A stretch of DNA of 64,000 nt from DASUAS01 sp963809795 (GTDB lineage: Bacteria > Actinomycetota > Acidimicrobiia > IMCC26256 > DASPTH01). The DNA is taken from the NCBI GenBank assembly GCA_963809795.1, contig CAWELN010000015.1, positions 1 through 64,000 of the forward strand, in the 5' to 3' direction. Shown here piece after piece: positions 48,294 to 56,818 of this stretch. The notes below the pieces were generated by a model that was not told the DNA's origin, searched no databases, and saw only the letters and a program-made list of their open reading frames with translations. Both the position numbers and the translations under genes were made by a program. Each line of letters opens with the position of its first letter. The first letter of the stretch is position 1.

Positions 48294-49856
48294 TCATCTC
48301 TGGGCCGCATCTCCGACAGGGTCTCCGCGCTCGTCGTGCCCCGTGGAGAAGGTGACGCTGCTCACCCAGCACGTTGCAGGATCATCCCGACCCTGCACTG
48401 CCTCGCGGACCTCGCGCCCACCACCGTGGCCGTGCTCACCCCAATTGTGCGGGACGTGGGGCGTGGCGATGAAGCGCAGGCGCTTGCCGCCGAGATCGAG
48501 CACCTCGTCGATGGCATCGGCGCGGATCCCGTCGGCGGCGAGCGCTTCCGCCAACTCGAGCCGGGCCATGGCCGACTGGAGCGGCCGCTCGTTCCGATCG
48601 AAGCTCCGCACGGCGTCGGCCAGGTTCGTCGCCGCGATGTCGAGGTCACCGCGCGCCGCCGCCACCCGGCCGTGCGCCAACGCCGCCTCGCCGTGGAGTG
48701 CGGGACTGTCGGTGCGGTCGGCCAGCGCGGCGAGCTCGTGGGCGGCGCGGTCGGCGGCGTCGGGGTCACCACGGCCCAGCTCGGCCTGGACCGTGAGCGC
48801 GAGGAGCGGGCCCCGGCGAGCGGCGTCGCCGACGAGCTCGCGGAGCCCGCGACCTGCGACGGCGACCGCGAGGTCGTGTTCACCGCGCGAGATGTGGATG
48901 CGCGCTCGGGGAGTGCACATCACGACCTGCTCGGCGTGGGGCTCGACCAACCTGGCCGCTTCCTCGATCCGTCCCTGGTCGAGACGCAGCTCGGCGAGCC
49001 GCGCGGTGATGTCGATGCGATGGGTCACCGAACGCGACGCGTTGGGGCCGAGCGCCTCGAGCATCACCTCTTCCGCTTCCTGCCAACGGCCCACACAGAG
49101 CAGCACCGATCCGTACGCAACCCGGCAATGCGTGTGGAGAACACGCGGCCGGCCACCGAGGCGGTCGAGGACCAGCTCGTCGATGAGCCGGTTCCATTCC
49201 TCGGCGCGGCGCAGATCGCCGCTGCGATCGCAGGATGACAGCATCGAGCAGAACGCGAACCCCGCGACCGAGGGATCGCGGAGCTGACCCCCGGTGATCG
49301 CGGCCAACGCCTCGTCGAGCCGGGCGAAGCCCTCGCGCATCCGCCCCTGGGACACCAGCGCGAGCCCGCTGTCGGCCAGGGCGCGCACCTCGAGATCCGG
49401 ATCTCCGTACTCGAGCGCGAGCTCGAGCGCCCGGTCGGCGCTCTCGAGCAGGTCGTCGACATTGGGACGGGTGCACGCCAGGAGCGCGATCTCGAACCAA
49501 CCGTGCTCGACGCACGGCCCGACCCGGTCGAGCAGGCGGCGAGCCCTTCCCAACCAGCCCTGCCCGGCGGCCTCGTGCCCGAGTGAACCCGCGTGCAGCT
49601 CGGCGAGACCCATCGCGGCGCGTGCGGCCCGCGCCAGCTCACCGCGGTCCCGAAAGCCTTGGAACGCGGCCTCCCAGTCGCGACACGCGTCCTCCAGGCG
49701 GTCGTCCATGTAGTCGATGGCGCCGCGCAGGAAGTAGGCCGTCGGGTCGCCGTGCGCGTCGACGAGGGCGCCCAGCGTCGAGGCGGCGGCGTCGACGTCA
49801 CCGGCGCGTAGGAGCTGTTGCGCGACGTCGAGTTGCCCCTGAACGTCCGAGCTCAT
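48294..49856 (-). CDS. TPR-repeat protein
   Basis: About 520 residues from ATG at 49856, made of helical TPR-like pairs throughout: LDVAQQLLRAGDVDAAASTLGALVDAHGDPTAYFLRGAI near the start, then AARAAMGLAELHAGSLGHEAAGQGWLGRARRLL, and similar units to about residue 470. There is no Walker motif and no LuxR HTH, unlike the ATPase-linked relatives. The last 55 residues (VPHNWGEHGHGGGREVREAVQ onward) do not look like TPR and may be frameshifted or read-through. It is probably a protein-interaction scaffold in the cytoplasm. Confidence 0.75.
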   Translation of the reverse strand: MSSDVQGQLDVAQQLLRAGDVDAAASTLGALVDAHGDPTAYFLRGAIDYMDDRLEDACRDWEAAFQGFRDRGELARAARAAMGLAELHAGSLGHEAAGQGWLGRARRLLDRVGPCVEHGWFEIALLACTRPNVDDLLESADRALELALEYGDPDLEVRALADSGLALVSQGRMREGFARLDEALAAITGGQLRDPSVAGFAFCSMLSSCDRSGDLRRAEEWNRLIDELVLDRLGGRPRVLHTHCRVAYGSVLLCVGRWQEAEEVMLEALGPNASRSVTHRIDITARLAELRLDQGRIEEAARLVEPHAEQVVMCTPRARIHISRGEHDLAVAVAGRGLRELVGDAARRGPLLALTVQAELGRGDPDAADRAAHELAALADRTDSPALHGEAALAHGRVAAARGDLDIAATNLADAVRSFDRNERPLQSAMARLELAEALAADGIRADAIDEVLDLGGKRLRFIATPHVPHNWGEHGHGGGREVREAVQGRDDPATCWVSSVTFSTGHDERGDPVGDAAQR

Positions 49857-49883
49857 CGACGCGGGATGGTAAACCACCGGGCG

Positions 49884-50828
49884 TCACCCGAGTTGGGGCA
49901 GGTCCTGGTCGCCGGTGAGGCTGTCGGCGTACAGGTCGCCGAGCTCGTCGACCCGTTCGAGCACGTCCGCGGGTGTGAACGCGAAGGCGCCGACGTCACC
50001 GGACTCCTCGAGCTCGTGCAGCTCGTCCCAGGCGACCGGCGTGGAGACCCCGGGAATGTCGGTGGCGCGGAGGGAGTACGCGCACACGGTCGTCTTGTGG
50101 CGGTCGTTCTGGCTCCAATCGACGAAGACGCGCCCGCCGCGCTGGTCCTTCGCCATGGTGACGGTCACCCGCTTCGGGTCGCGCGACTCCAGCACCTTGC
50201 CCAACGCCAGTGCGAAGCCCTTGGTCGTCTCGGCGTCGACCGACGGACGGATGCCGACCGAGAGGTGCAGCCCCTTCGCGCCCGACGTCTTCGCCACCGC
50301 CCGGAGCCCGAGCTGGTCGAGGAGGTCGTGCAGCTCCCGGGCGACGCGCGCGCAGTCGGCGAGATCGGTGCCGGGGCCGGGGTCGAGGTCGAACACGATG
50401 GCGGACGGCTTCCACGGCTCGGCGGCGCGGGCCTGGGGCGTGTGCAGCTCGAGCGCGGCCAGGTTGGCCGTCCACACCAGCGCCGGCACGCTCTCCAGCG
50501 AGCAGGCGGCGACGTCGGAGTCGGCGTCGAGCGGCACGGTGTCGAGCCAGGCGGGCCGGTGGCCCGGGCAGCGCTTCTCGAAGAACCGCTCGCCGGTGAC
50601 GCCGTCGGGCAGCCGGACCATCGTGGTCGGCCGGTCGTGGAGGTGGGGCAGCATGGCCGGGGCGATCCGGGCGTAGTAGTCGACGACCTGACCTTTGGTG
50701 AAGCCGTTCGCCGGGTACAACACCTTGTCGAGGTTGGTGACCCGCAGGCGCCGGCCCTCGATCTCCACGTGGGCGACGGCGTCGTGCTCCGCGGGCCTCC
50801 CGGACCCCTTGTTGGAAGCAGGTGCCAC
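49884..50828 (-). CDS. LigD-type polymerase/primase (end joining)
   Basis: 314 residues, a stand-alone archaeo-eukaryotic primase-type polymerase domain of bacterial NHEJ. Family motifs are LRVTNLDKVLYP, the metal-binding DLDPGPGTD, TSGAKGLHLSVGI and GRVFVDWSQNDRHKT. It fills gaps with nucleotides at breaks held by Ku. No ligase or phosphoesterase domain is joined to it. GTG at 50828 is the start. It is divergent from Ku with only 41 bp between the two starts, so they probably share a control region. Confidence 0.93.
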   Translation of the reverse strand: MAPASNKGSGRPAEHDAVAHVEIEGRRLRVTNLDKVLYPANGFTKGQVVDYYARIAPAMLPHLHDRPTTMVRLPDGVTGERFFEKRCPGHRPAWLDTVPLDADSDVAACSLESVPALVWTANLAALELHTPQARAAEPWKPSAIVFDLDPGPGTDLADCARVARELHDLLDQLGLRAVAKTSGAKGLHLSVGIRPSVDAETTKGFALALGKVLESRDPKRVTVTMAKDQRGGRVFVDWSQNDRHKTTVCAYSLRATDIPGVSTPVAWDELHELEESGDVGAFAFTPADVLERVDELGDLYADSLTGDQDLPQLG

Positions 50829-50869
50829 GACCTGCGAAGGTAGTAGGCCACGAGAACGGGGAGACCACC

Positions 50870-51799
50870 TTGCCCACTGCCATCTGGACCGGATCGATCA
50901 GCTTCGGATTGGTGACCGTGCCCGTGCGGCTGGTGTCCGCGACGCGCTCGCAGGACGTCCGCTTCCACCAGCTCGAAGCGGAGACCGGCGCCCGCATCCG
51001 GTACCGCCGGGTCTCGGAGAAGACCGGCGAAGAGGTCCCGAACGACCAGATCGTGAAGGGCTACGAGCTCGAGAGCGGTCACTACGTGGTCATCGAGGGC
51101 GACGAGCTGGCCGCGCTCAAGCCCAAGGCCAGCCGCCAGATCGAGATCGAGGACTTCGTCGACCTGTCGGAGATCGATCCCGTCTACTTCGAGCAGCCCT
51201 ACTACCTCGTCCCCGACAAGGACGCGGCCAAGGCGTACCGGCTCCTCACCCAGGTGATGGAGGACGAGGGCAAGGTCGCGGTCGGTCGCTTCGTGCTGCG
51301 CTCGAAGGAGGCCCTCGTCGCGATCCGTCCGGTCGACGGCATGCTGTGCCTGGAGACCATGCGCTACGCCGACGAGGTGCTCGCGCCCGACCGCGAGCAG
51401 ATCGACGCCGAGTCGGAGCCGAGCGAGCGCGAGCTCGACATGGCGCGGCAGCTGGTGAACACGCTCGCCGGCGAGTTCGACCCCGAGAAGTACCGCGACG
51501 AGTACCGCGAGGAGGTCCTCGCGCTCATCGACCGCAAGGCCGCCGGTGAGGAGATCGTGGCGCCCGCGGCGCCGGAGGAGCCGGCCAAGGTGCTCGACCT
51601 CATGGCCGCGCTCGAGGCGAGCCTCGCCCGCACCGGTGCCAAGCGGACCAGGGGCGACGCCGACGACGCCGCGGAGGCAGCCCCGGCGCCGCGCAAGGCG
51701 ACCAAGAAGACGGCCAAGCGGGCGCCGGCCAAGAGCGCGGCGAAGAAGTCGCCCGCGAAGAAGTCGGCGACCGCCAAGCGCACCCGCAAGTCGGCCTGA
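50870..51799 (+). CDS. ku: Ku, DNA end-binding protein
   Basis: 309 residues. It binds double-strand ends as a homodimer and recruits LigD. The Ku core is complete: IWTGSISFGLVTVPVRLV, RIRYRRVSEKTGEEV, VKGYELESGHYVVI, YYLVPDKDAAKAYRLL and LDMARQLVNTL. TTG at 50870 is preferred because GGGGAG precedes it and the family N-terminus follows. The C-terminal tail is Lys/Ala-rich (KKTAKRAPAKSAAKKSPAKK), as in actinobacterial Ku, where such tails aid DNA binding. Confidence 0.95.
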   Translation: MPTAIWTGSISFGLVTVPVRLVSATRSQDVRFHQLEAETGARIRYRRVSEKTGEEVPNDQIVKGYELESGHYVVIEGDELAALKPKASRQIEIEDFVDLSEIDPVYFEQPYYLVPDKDAAKAYRLLTQVMEDEGKVAVGRFVLRSKEALVAIRPVDGMLCLETMRYADEVLAPDREQIDAESEPSERELDMARQLVNTLAGEFDPEKYRDEYREEVLALIDRKAAGEEIVAPAAPEEPAKVLDLMAALEASLARTGAKRTRGDADDAAEAAPAPRKATKKTAKRAPAKSAAKKSPAKKSATAKRTRKSA

Positions 51800-51805
51800 C
51801 CGCGG

Positions 51806-52021
51806 TCAGGAAGCCTGGCGCTCCGGCACGTCGACGGCGCGGCGGCGCGGGAAGCGGCGGAGCCGGGCGGTGGTGGCCGGCCCGCCGGCGTGCTCGTGCT
51901 CGAGCCAGCCGCAGTCGCACAGCTGCGGCTCGGTGCCCGCCCGGAACGACGGGCACGGCTCGAACCGGACCGAGTCGGCCCGGAACACCATGGCGTCGAT
52001 CCTGAGAAGTCGAGGGCTCAT
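51806..52021 (-). CDS. Small Cys-containing protein
   Basis: 71 residues from ATG at 52021, with AGGAGGAA eight bases before it. The sequence FEPCPSFRAGTEPQLCDCGWLEHEH holds three cysteines and two histidines that could bind a metal, followed by an Arg-rich tail. I recognise no family. It is convergent with Ku, 6 bp from its stop. Confidence 0.65.
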   Translation of the reverse strand: MSPRLLRIDAMVFRADSVRFEPCPSFRAGTEPQLCDCGWLEHEHAGGPATTARLRRFPRRRAVDVPERQAS

Positions 52022-52215
52022 CGCTGGGGTTCCTCCTGGGTCCGCCCCGGGGTGAATCACACTCGTGTAACTCTGCCCCGGCACTGTAACGGGTGGGGTG
52101 GTGGAGCCCGCGGACTCCAACCACGGCACCTTCGCGCCGAGGTACGACACTCACGGGCGCCGACCCGGATGAGGAGGGGCACCAGCCGATCGTCGACCAG
52201 CGGTGCTCGACGACG

Positions 52216-54316
52216 TCAGGAGGTGACGTCGCGCTGCTCGTCGGACCGCTCGGTCCCGAGCGCGCCTTCGCTTTCGTCGCGCGTCACCTCGGCGGTCTCG
52301 ACCGGCGTCGAGAGGCCGGGCGGCGGGTCCGCGGTGCGCGTCGCCTTCCCGGCGCCGGATCCGTTGGTGCCGAGGTAGCGCATCAGGGTGGCCGCCAGGC
52401 CGTCGAACGAGCCGCCCCCGCCGCCGGTCACCAGCACCTCGGGGACCACGGTGATGTGCCCGTCGGCGACCGCGTTGGCGACCGCGACGACGGCGGTGGC
52501 CGGCCCGCCGAGCGCCTCCTTCTGCGCGTTGAACCCGATCGCCCGGGCCAACCCCAGGGCCTCGGTGGCCTTGGCTTCCCCGAGGCCGATGGCCTGGCGG
52601 CGGGCCCCTTCCGCCTCGCCGGTGAGCTGCACGTAGGCCGCCTCGCCCTTTGCCTCCTGCTCGCGCGCCTGCGCTTCGTTGGTCTTGATCTGCACCCCGA
52701 CCTGCGCGCTCGGCGAGCTGCGACTGCATGTTGGCGGTGCCCTTCGCCTTCTCCATCTCGATGCGCGACGTCTCGGCGCGCTGCTGCTCCTCGAACGTCG
52801 CCTTCTCCTGGTTGGCGATCTCGCGCTGGGTGAGCACGACGACCAGCGCCTCCGGGAAGGCCACGTCCTGGATGTAGACGCCCTTCGTCTCCACGTCGTA
52901 CTGGCTGAGGTAGCGGGTGATGGCCTCGAACGCGGCCGCCTGCACCTCGCGCCGGGTCTCGATGAACTTCACCGCTTCCAACGCCTGCAGCGTGTTGCGG
53001 AAGTGGTTGCCCACCGCGCTCTGCAGCACCTCGCTCACGAGGTTGCGCATGGTGCCCACCATCGAGATCACCTTGGGCGCCTTCGTGTCGGGCACGTGGA
53101 TCTGCACCTGGAGGTCGATCTGGAAGATGAAGCCCTCCCGGCTCTTGCCGACGATCGACGACAGCTGGGCGTCGAGGTCGTGGGCCTCGGACGTGGCGTC
53201 GGCCCAGTTCAGGGTCAGGATGAAGGTCGGCACGATCTCCGCCGCGTAGACGCGCGGGTTGATCGCGTACTTGCCGGTGCGCAGCGGTTCCTGCCAGATG
53301 CCGCGGTGGCCGGGACGCACGATCGAACCGAACTTGAACTCCGCGCCCGAGGTGTCGTCGGTCGGGAGGCCGACGAAGCCCTTGATCACCGCGACCTCAC
53401 CCTGGTTGACCACGAGCATGGGCACGAGGTCGACGCGCACGAGGAACGGGTTCAGCAGGTACGCGCCGTACAGCAGGGTGTCGTGCTGGAGCCCGATCTT
53501 GCCGCCGTTGTCGAGAAAGGCCTGGAAGTCCTGGTAGTTGTTGTGGAGGTTGTTCTTGCTGCCGAGCAGCAGGTCGATGAGCTGGGCGTCCGTGGTGGTG
53601 GTGCTGCCACCCGCGTTCGACGCCTCGATCGCGGCGACGTCCTCGAATCCGCCCAACCGGCTGGCGATGTCGCCCGAGGGCAGTGGTTCTCCCTCGAGCG
53701 CGGTGACGACGCCGACCATGTCGATCCCGCCGACGTCCGGAGTGATCACGACGACGCGCAACTGGTCGGGGGAGAGGCCGAACGACTCGGGGGTGAGCGT
53801 CTTCCCCTTGGCCTGCGAGGCGAGGTCGGGCGACACCGGCAGGCCGTAGACGGTCTGGGGGGTCAGCACGAGGAAGGCGACCGGGTGGATCGGCACCAAC
53901 GTGCCGGGCGGCAGGACCGGCCGCTGGACGCCTTTTTGCCCACCCTGCTCGGTGAAGCTGTGCAGGTTGGAGAAGTTCGCCAGCTCGGGCTTGTACACCG
54001 CGCTCTTCGCGCCGATCGGGAGTGGTGCGCCGACCTGCGCGATGACCACGCCGATCTCGCCCGCGGGCACCTGCACCCAGGGGAACTTCTTCACGCCGAA
54101 CAGCGGCCACAGCTTGAACCGCAACCCCGGCATCAGCATCGTCGCCTGGTAGCCGGCCTCGCCCCGGAACGCGATGGGGTTGTCCTCGTCGAGCTTGCGG
54201 AAGGCGAACCGCTTCCCGACCAGACCGACCTCCGTGGCCCCGACCGAGTGGAACGACTTCCACACGACGAACACGACGATCACCACGACGATCACGCCGA
54301 CGATTGCTGCGCCCAT
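52216..54316 (-). CDS. SPFH/Band 7 (flotillin-like) protein, frameshifted
   Basis: About 700 residues. One N-terminal membrane helix (AAIVGVIVVVIVVFVVWKSFHSV) is followed by a long SPFH region (VPAGEIGVVIAQVG at the start, FILTLNWADATSEAHDLDAQLSSIVGKSREGFIFQIDLQVQIHV, YLSQYDVETKGVYIQDVAFPEAL). A Glu/Ala-rich coiled coil follows (REIANQEKATFEEQQRAETSRIEME). Near 52700 the frame changes and the coiled coil continues as NEAQAREQEAKGEAAYVQLTGEAEGARRQ, ending in a Gly-rich flexible tail. It probably forms membrane microdomain scaffolds. ATG at 54316 has AGAAGGG before it. Confidence 0.85.
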
Positions 54317-54341
54317 GGCTATGCCCTTCTGCGGTCCGTGC

Positions 54342-54683
54342 TCACAGTGTGCGTGTGTACTCGACCACTTGACGAATCTGCGCCGGTGAGAGCTGCCCGC
54401 CGAACGCCGGCATCGAGCCGCTGCCGTCGCGCACGAAGGTGATCTGGTCGTCGACCGACGGGAACCGCTTGACCACGGCCCCGCCGGCGAGTTGCGGTCC
54501 GACGCCGCCACCGCCGTCGGCGCCGTGGCAGCTGGCGCAGTTCGCCGCGAACAGCGCCGCCCCCGGTGAGGCGGGCGTCGAGCCGGTGCTCGAGTCGGGA
54601 TCGTTGGCGAACAGCAGGACGACGGCCACGACCGTACCGGCGACCGCCAGCACCTCGACCACGGTGACCAGCTTCCGGAACAT
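54342..54683 (-). CDS. Membrane-anchored cytochrome c
   Basis: 113 residues: an N-terminal anchor helix (LVTVVEVLAVAGTVVAVVLLFA) followed by a class I cytochrome c domain with heme motif CASCHG and axial Met in SGSMPAFGGQLSP. It sits on the outer face of the membrane and carries single electrons. Its ATG overlaps the stop of the DUF6529 gene by one base (TGATG), so the two are one transcript and probably one electron-transfer module. Confidence 0.92.
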   Translation of the reverse strand: MFRKLVTVVEVLAVAGTVVAVVLLFANDPDSSTGSTPASPGAALFAANCASCHGADGGGGVGPQLAGGAVVKRFPSVDDQITFVRDGSGSMPAFGGQLSPAQIRQVVEYTRTL

Positions 54684-55264
54684 CAGTACGCCGGCAACCC
54701 GGGCGGTCGGGACGTGAGGAACCACAACGCGCTGGTGAGCCAGACGCCGACGAGCGCGACGAACACGAGACCGCCCGCCACCGGCAGGGTCGGGCCCGGG
54801 AGGCCGCGGACCCGCACCGCGAGCACCTTCACGGTGAAGATGCCGTAGAAGAAGCAGCCGAGCAGCGAGTGCACGAGCACCCTCGTGTCGGTCGACTGGA
54901 ACCCCAGCGCCCAGAGGCACTGGTAGGCGACGGGCAGGGTCACCACGAAGGCGAGCGTGCCGACCAGCCGGTGCGCGTCGCCCAACCACGACGGCGCCCG
55001 GCGCGGCACCTCGATCTTGTCGTAGAGCCGCAGCGCGAGCAGGACCTGCAGCACGGCGAGCGCGAGCGCGGCGGTCGCGAACCACACCTTCAACTGGATC
55101 GTGCTCGAGAAGAACAGCGTGTAGGGCTGCTCGTGGGTGGGGTCGTGCACCTTGCCGTAGACGCCGAGGGCGACCGCGACCGCGCCGCCGGTCAGGAGCA
55201 CGAGCACGAGGCGCCGCGCCGCGGTGCCTTCCGTGCCCGCCGGCGCCGCGACCGAATCTGTCAT
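54683..55264 (-). CDS. DUF6529-family membrane protein
   Basis: 193 residues with five membrane helices (LVLVLLTGGAVAVALGVYG, LKVWFATAALALAVLQVLLAL, LVGTLAFVVTLPVAYQCLW, LVHSLLGCFFYGIFTVKVLAV and VAGGLVFVALVGVWLTSALWFL). Conserved His residues within or near helices (DAHRLVGTL, RVLVHSLLG) suit heme ligation as in cytochrome b561-like proteins. It is followed by the cytochrome c gene, so it may pass electrons to it. ATG at 55264. Confidence 0.8.
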   Translation of the reverse strand: MTDSVAAPAGTEGTAARRLVLVLLTGGAVAVALGVYGKVHDPTHEQPYTLFFSSTIQLKVWFATAALALAVLQVLLALRLYDKIEVPRRAPSWLGDAHRLVGTLAFVVTLPVAYQCLWALGFQSTDTRVLVHSLLGCFFYGIFTVKVLAVRVRGLPGPTLPVAGGLVFVALVGVWLTSALWFLTSRPPGLPAY

Positions 55265-55301
55265 CCTCGCCCCTTCCCGCGCGCATCGTACAGTGACGCC
55301 G

Positions 55302-55496
55302 ATGCTGCTGGCTCCCCCCGGACCCCCGATCACCGAGGTCGTGCCGGTACGCATCCACGGCCACGACTCGAGTTGGCCGCCGGTCCTGATCGTGTGCGTG
55401 CTGGTCGTCGTGGTCGGTGGCCTGGTCGCCGCGCTGGTGTTCCTGCGCCGTGCGCGCGCGGCCACCCGACCGGCCCGGAAGCCGCTCGATGGCTGA
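55302..55496 (+). CDS. Small single-helix membrane protein
   Basis: 64 residues with one membrane helix (PPVLIVCVLVVVVGGLVAALVFL) and a basic tail RRARAATRPARK. It is divergent from the DUF6529 gene (37 bp) and overlaps the acyltransferase gene by 8 bases. There is no known family; the function is unknown. Confidence 0.65.
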   Translation: MLLAPPGPPITEVVPVRIHGHDSSWPPVLIVCVLVVVVGGLVAALVFLRRARAATRPARKPLDG

Positions 55497-56148
55497 GCCC
55501 GGCGCGGGGAGCTGGCTCGATCCGGCGCGGGTCGCGGCGGGCGACGTGCTGCGCGCCGGGTGGGAGCAGGTCGTGCACTTCGCCAACATCGGACCTCGGA
55601 GCCGGCGGGCCCGTCGGTTCCGCCGCTTCGGCGACGGCTCCGCCATCTGCTTCCCGGTGGCCGCGCTGTACGGCGAGGAGTACATCGAGGTGGGGGAGGG
55701 CTGCATCATCGGGCCCTACTCGTCGTTGTCGGCGGGGGTGATGCCCGGTCAGGTCCTCGACCACTCGCCGGTCGTCACCATCGGCGACCGCGTGCTCATC
55801 GGCAAGGGCAGCGGGATCGTCGGGCACAACTCGGTCGAGATCGGCGACGACGTGTTCACCGGCCACCACGTGTACATCACCGATGCGAACCACGGCTACG
55901 ACGACACGACCCTGCCGATCGGGCGGCAGTTCGCACCGTCGCGCCCGGTGCGGGTCGGGAGCGGCTCGTGGCTCGGGCACGGCACCGTGGTGCTGCCGGG
56001 CGCCGACATCGGCCGTCACGTCGCGGTCGGCGCGGGCTCGGTGGTCACCGGCCCGTTGCCCGACTTCTGCGTCGCCGTCGGCAACCCGGCGCGGGTGATC
56101 CGTCGCTACGTCGACGGTGAGGGTTGGGTGAAGGTCGAGCACCGATGA
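55489..56148 (+). CDS. Hexapeptide-repeat acyltransferase
   Basis: 219 residues from ATG at 55489. The left-handed beta helix is visible in YIEVGEGCIIGPYSSLSAGVM, VVTIGDRVLIGKGSGIVGHNSVEIGDDVFTGHHVYITDANHGYDD and LGHGTVVLPGADIGRHVAVGAGSVVTGPLPD. The TDANHGY segment is typical of maltose/galactoside O-acetyltransferase-like enzymes. It probably acetylates a sugar or lipid-linked intermediate; the acceptor is unknown. Confidence 0.87.
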   Translation: MAEPGAGSWLDPARVAAGDVLRAGWEQVVHFANIGPRSRRARRFRRFGDGSAICFPVAALYGEEYIEVGEGCIIGPYSSLSAGVMPGQVLDHSPVVTIGDRVLIGKGSGIVGHNSVEIGDDVFTGHHVYITDANHGYDDTTLPIGRQFAPSRPVRVGSGSWLGHGTVVLPGADIGRHVAVGAGSVVTGPLPDFCVAVGNPARVIRRYVDGEGWVKVEHR

Positions 56149-56209
56149 GTTCGCGCGGTCGGCGCGGTCGGACGGGCATCGAGTCCGCGAGTTCGAGCAG
56201 GAGCACACC

Positions 56210-56806
56210 ATGCGCATCGTGATCAGCGAGTTCATCAGCCTCGACGGCGTGGTGCAGGCCCCCGGCGGCCGCGACGAGGACACCGACGGCGGGTTCACCA
56301 ACGGCGGGTGGTCGATGCCGTTCTTCGACGTGGAGTCGATGGGCGCCGCGATCGGGGAGGTCATGGAGAACACCGATGCGCTGCTGTTCGGGCGGCGCAC
56401 GTGGCAGGTCATGGCCGGGGCGTGGCCGGGGCGCGCGGGCGACCCGTTCGCCGACCGGATGAACGAGATCCCCAAGTACGTCGCGTCCCGCACCCTGTCG
56501 GAGGGGGACCTCGACTGGAACAACACGACGCTGCTCCCGGCGGACGGCGTCGTCGAGGCCGTCGCCGACCTGCGCGCGCGGGACGGTCGCGACATCCAGG
56601 TGATGGGCAGCGCGAGCCTGGCGCGCGACCTGATCGCGCGGGACCTCGTCGACGAGTACCGCCTGATGATCGAGCCGATCGTGCTCGGCGGGGGGAAGAG
56701 CATCTTCCCGGCCGACGGCACCGCCCGCCCGCTCGAGCTGGTCTCGACCACGACCAGCAGCACCGGCGTGCAGATCTGCACCTACCGCCCGGCCGCGGCC
56801 GCGTAA
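56210..56806 (+). CDS. RibD C-terminal-like dihydrofolate reductase-family protein
   Basis: 198 residues, stand-alone RibD_C fold. The N-terminus MRIVISEFISLDGVVQAPGG, the TDALLFGRRTWQVMAGAW loop and IQVMGSASLARDLIARDLVDEYRLMIEPIVLGGGKSIFP are family signatures of small NADPH-dependent reductases. ATG at 56210 follows GCAGGAG. It is not expected to be a true DHFR or riboflavin enzyme; the substrate is unknown. Confidence 0.9.
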   Translation: MRIVISEFISLDGVVQAPGGRDEDTDGGFTNGGWSMPFFDVESMGAAIGEVMENTDALLFGRRTWQVMAGAWPGRAGDPFADRMNEIPKYVASRTLSEGDLDWNNTTLLPADGVVEAVADLRARDGRDIQVMGSASLARDLIARDLVDEYRLMIEPIVLGGGKSIFPADGTARPLELVSTTTSSTGVQICTYRPAAAA

Positions 56807-56818
56807 CCCGGGACGGCG

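Noticed and set aside
47900..48355. Frame in the convergent gap
   Set aside because: No ribosome binding site, no family likeness, and it runs through two perfect hairpins.
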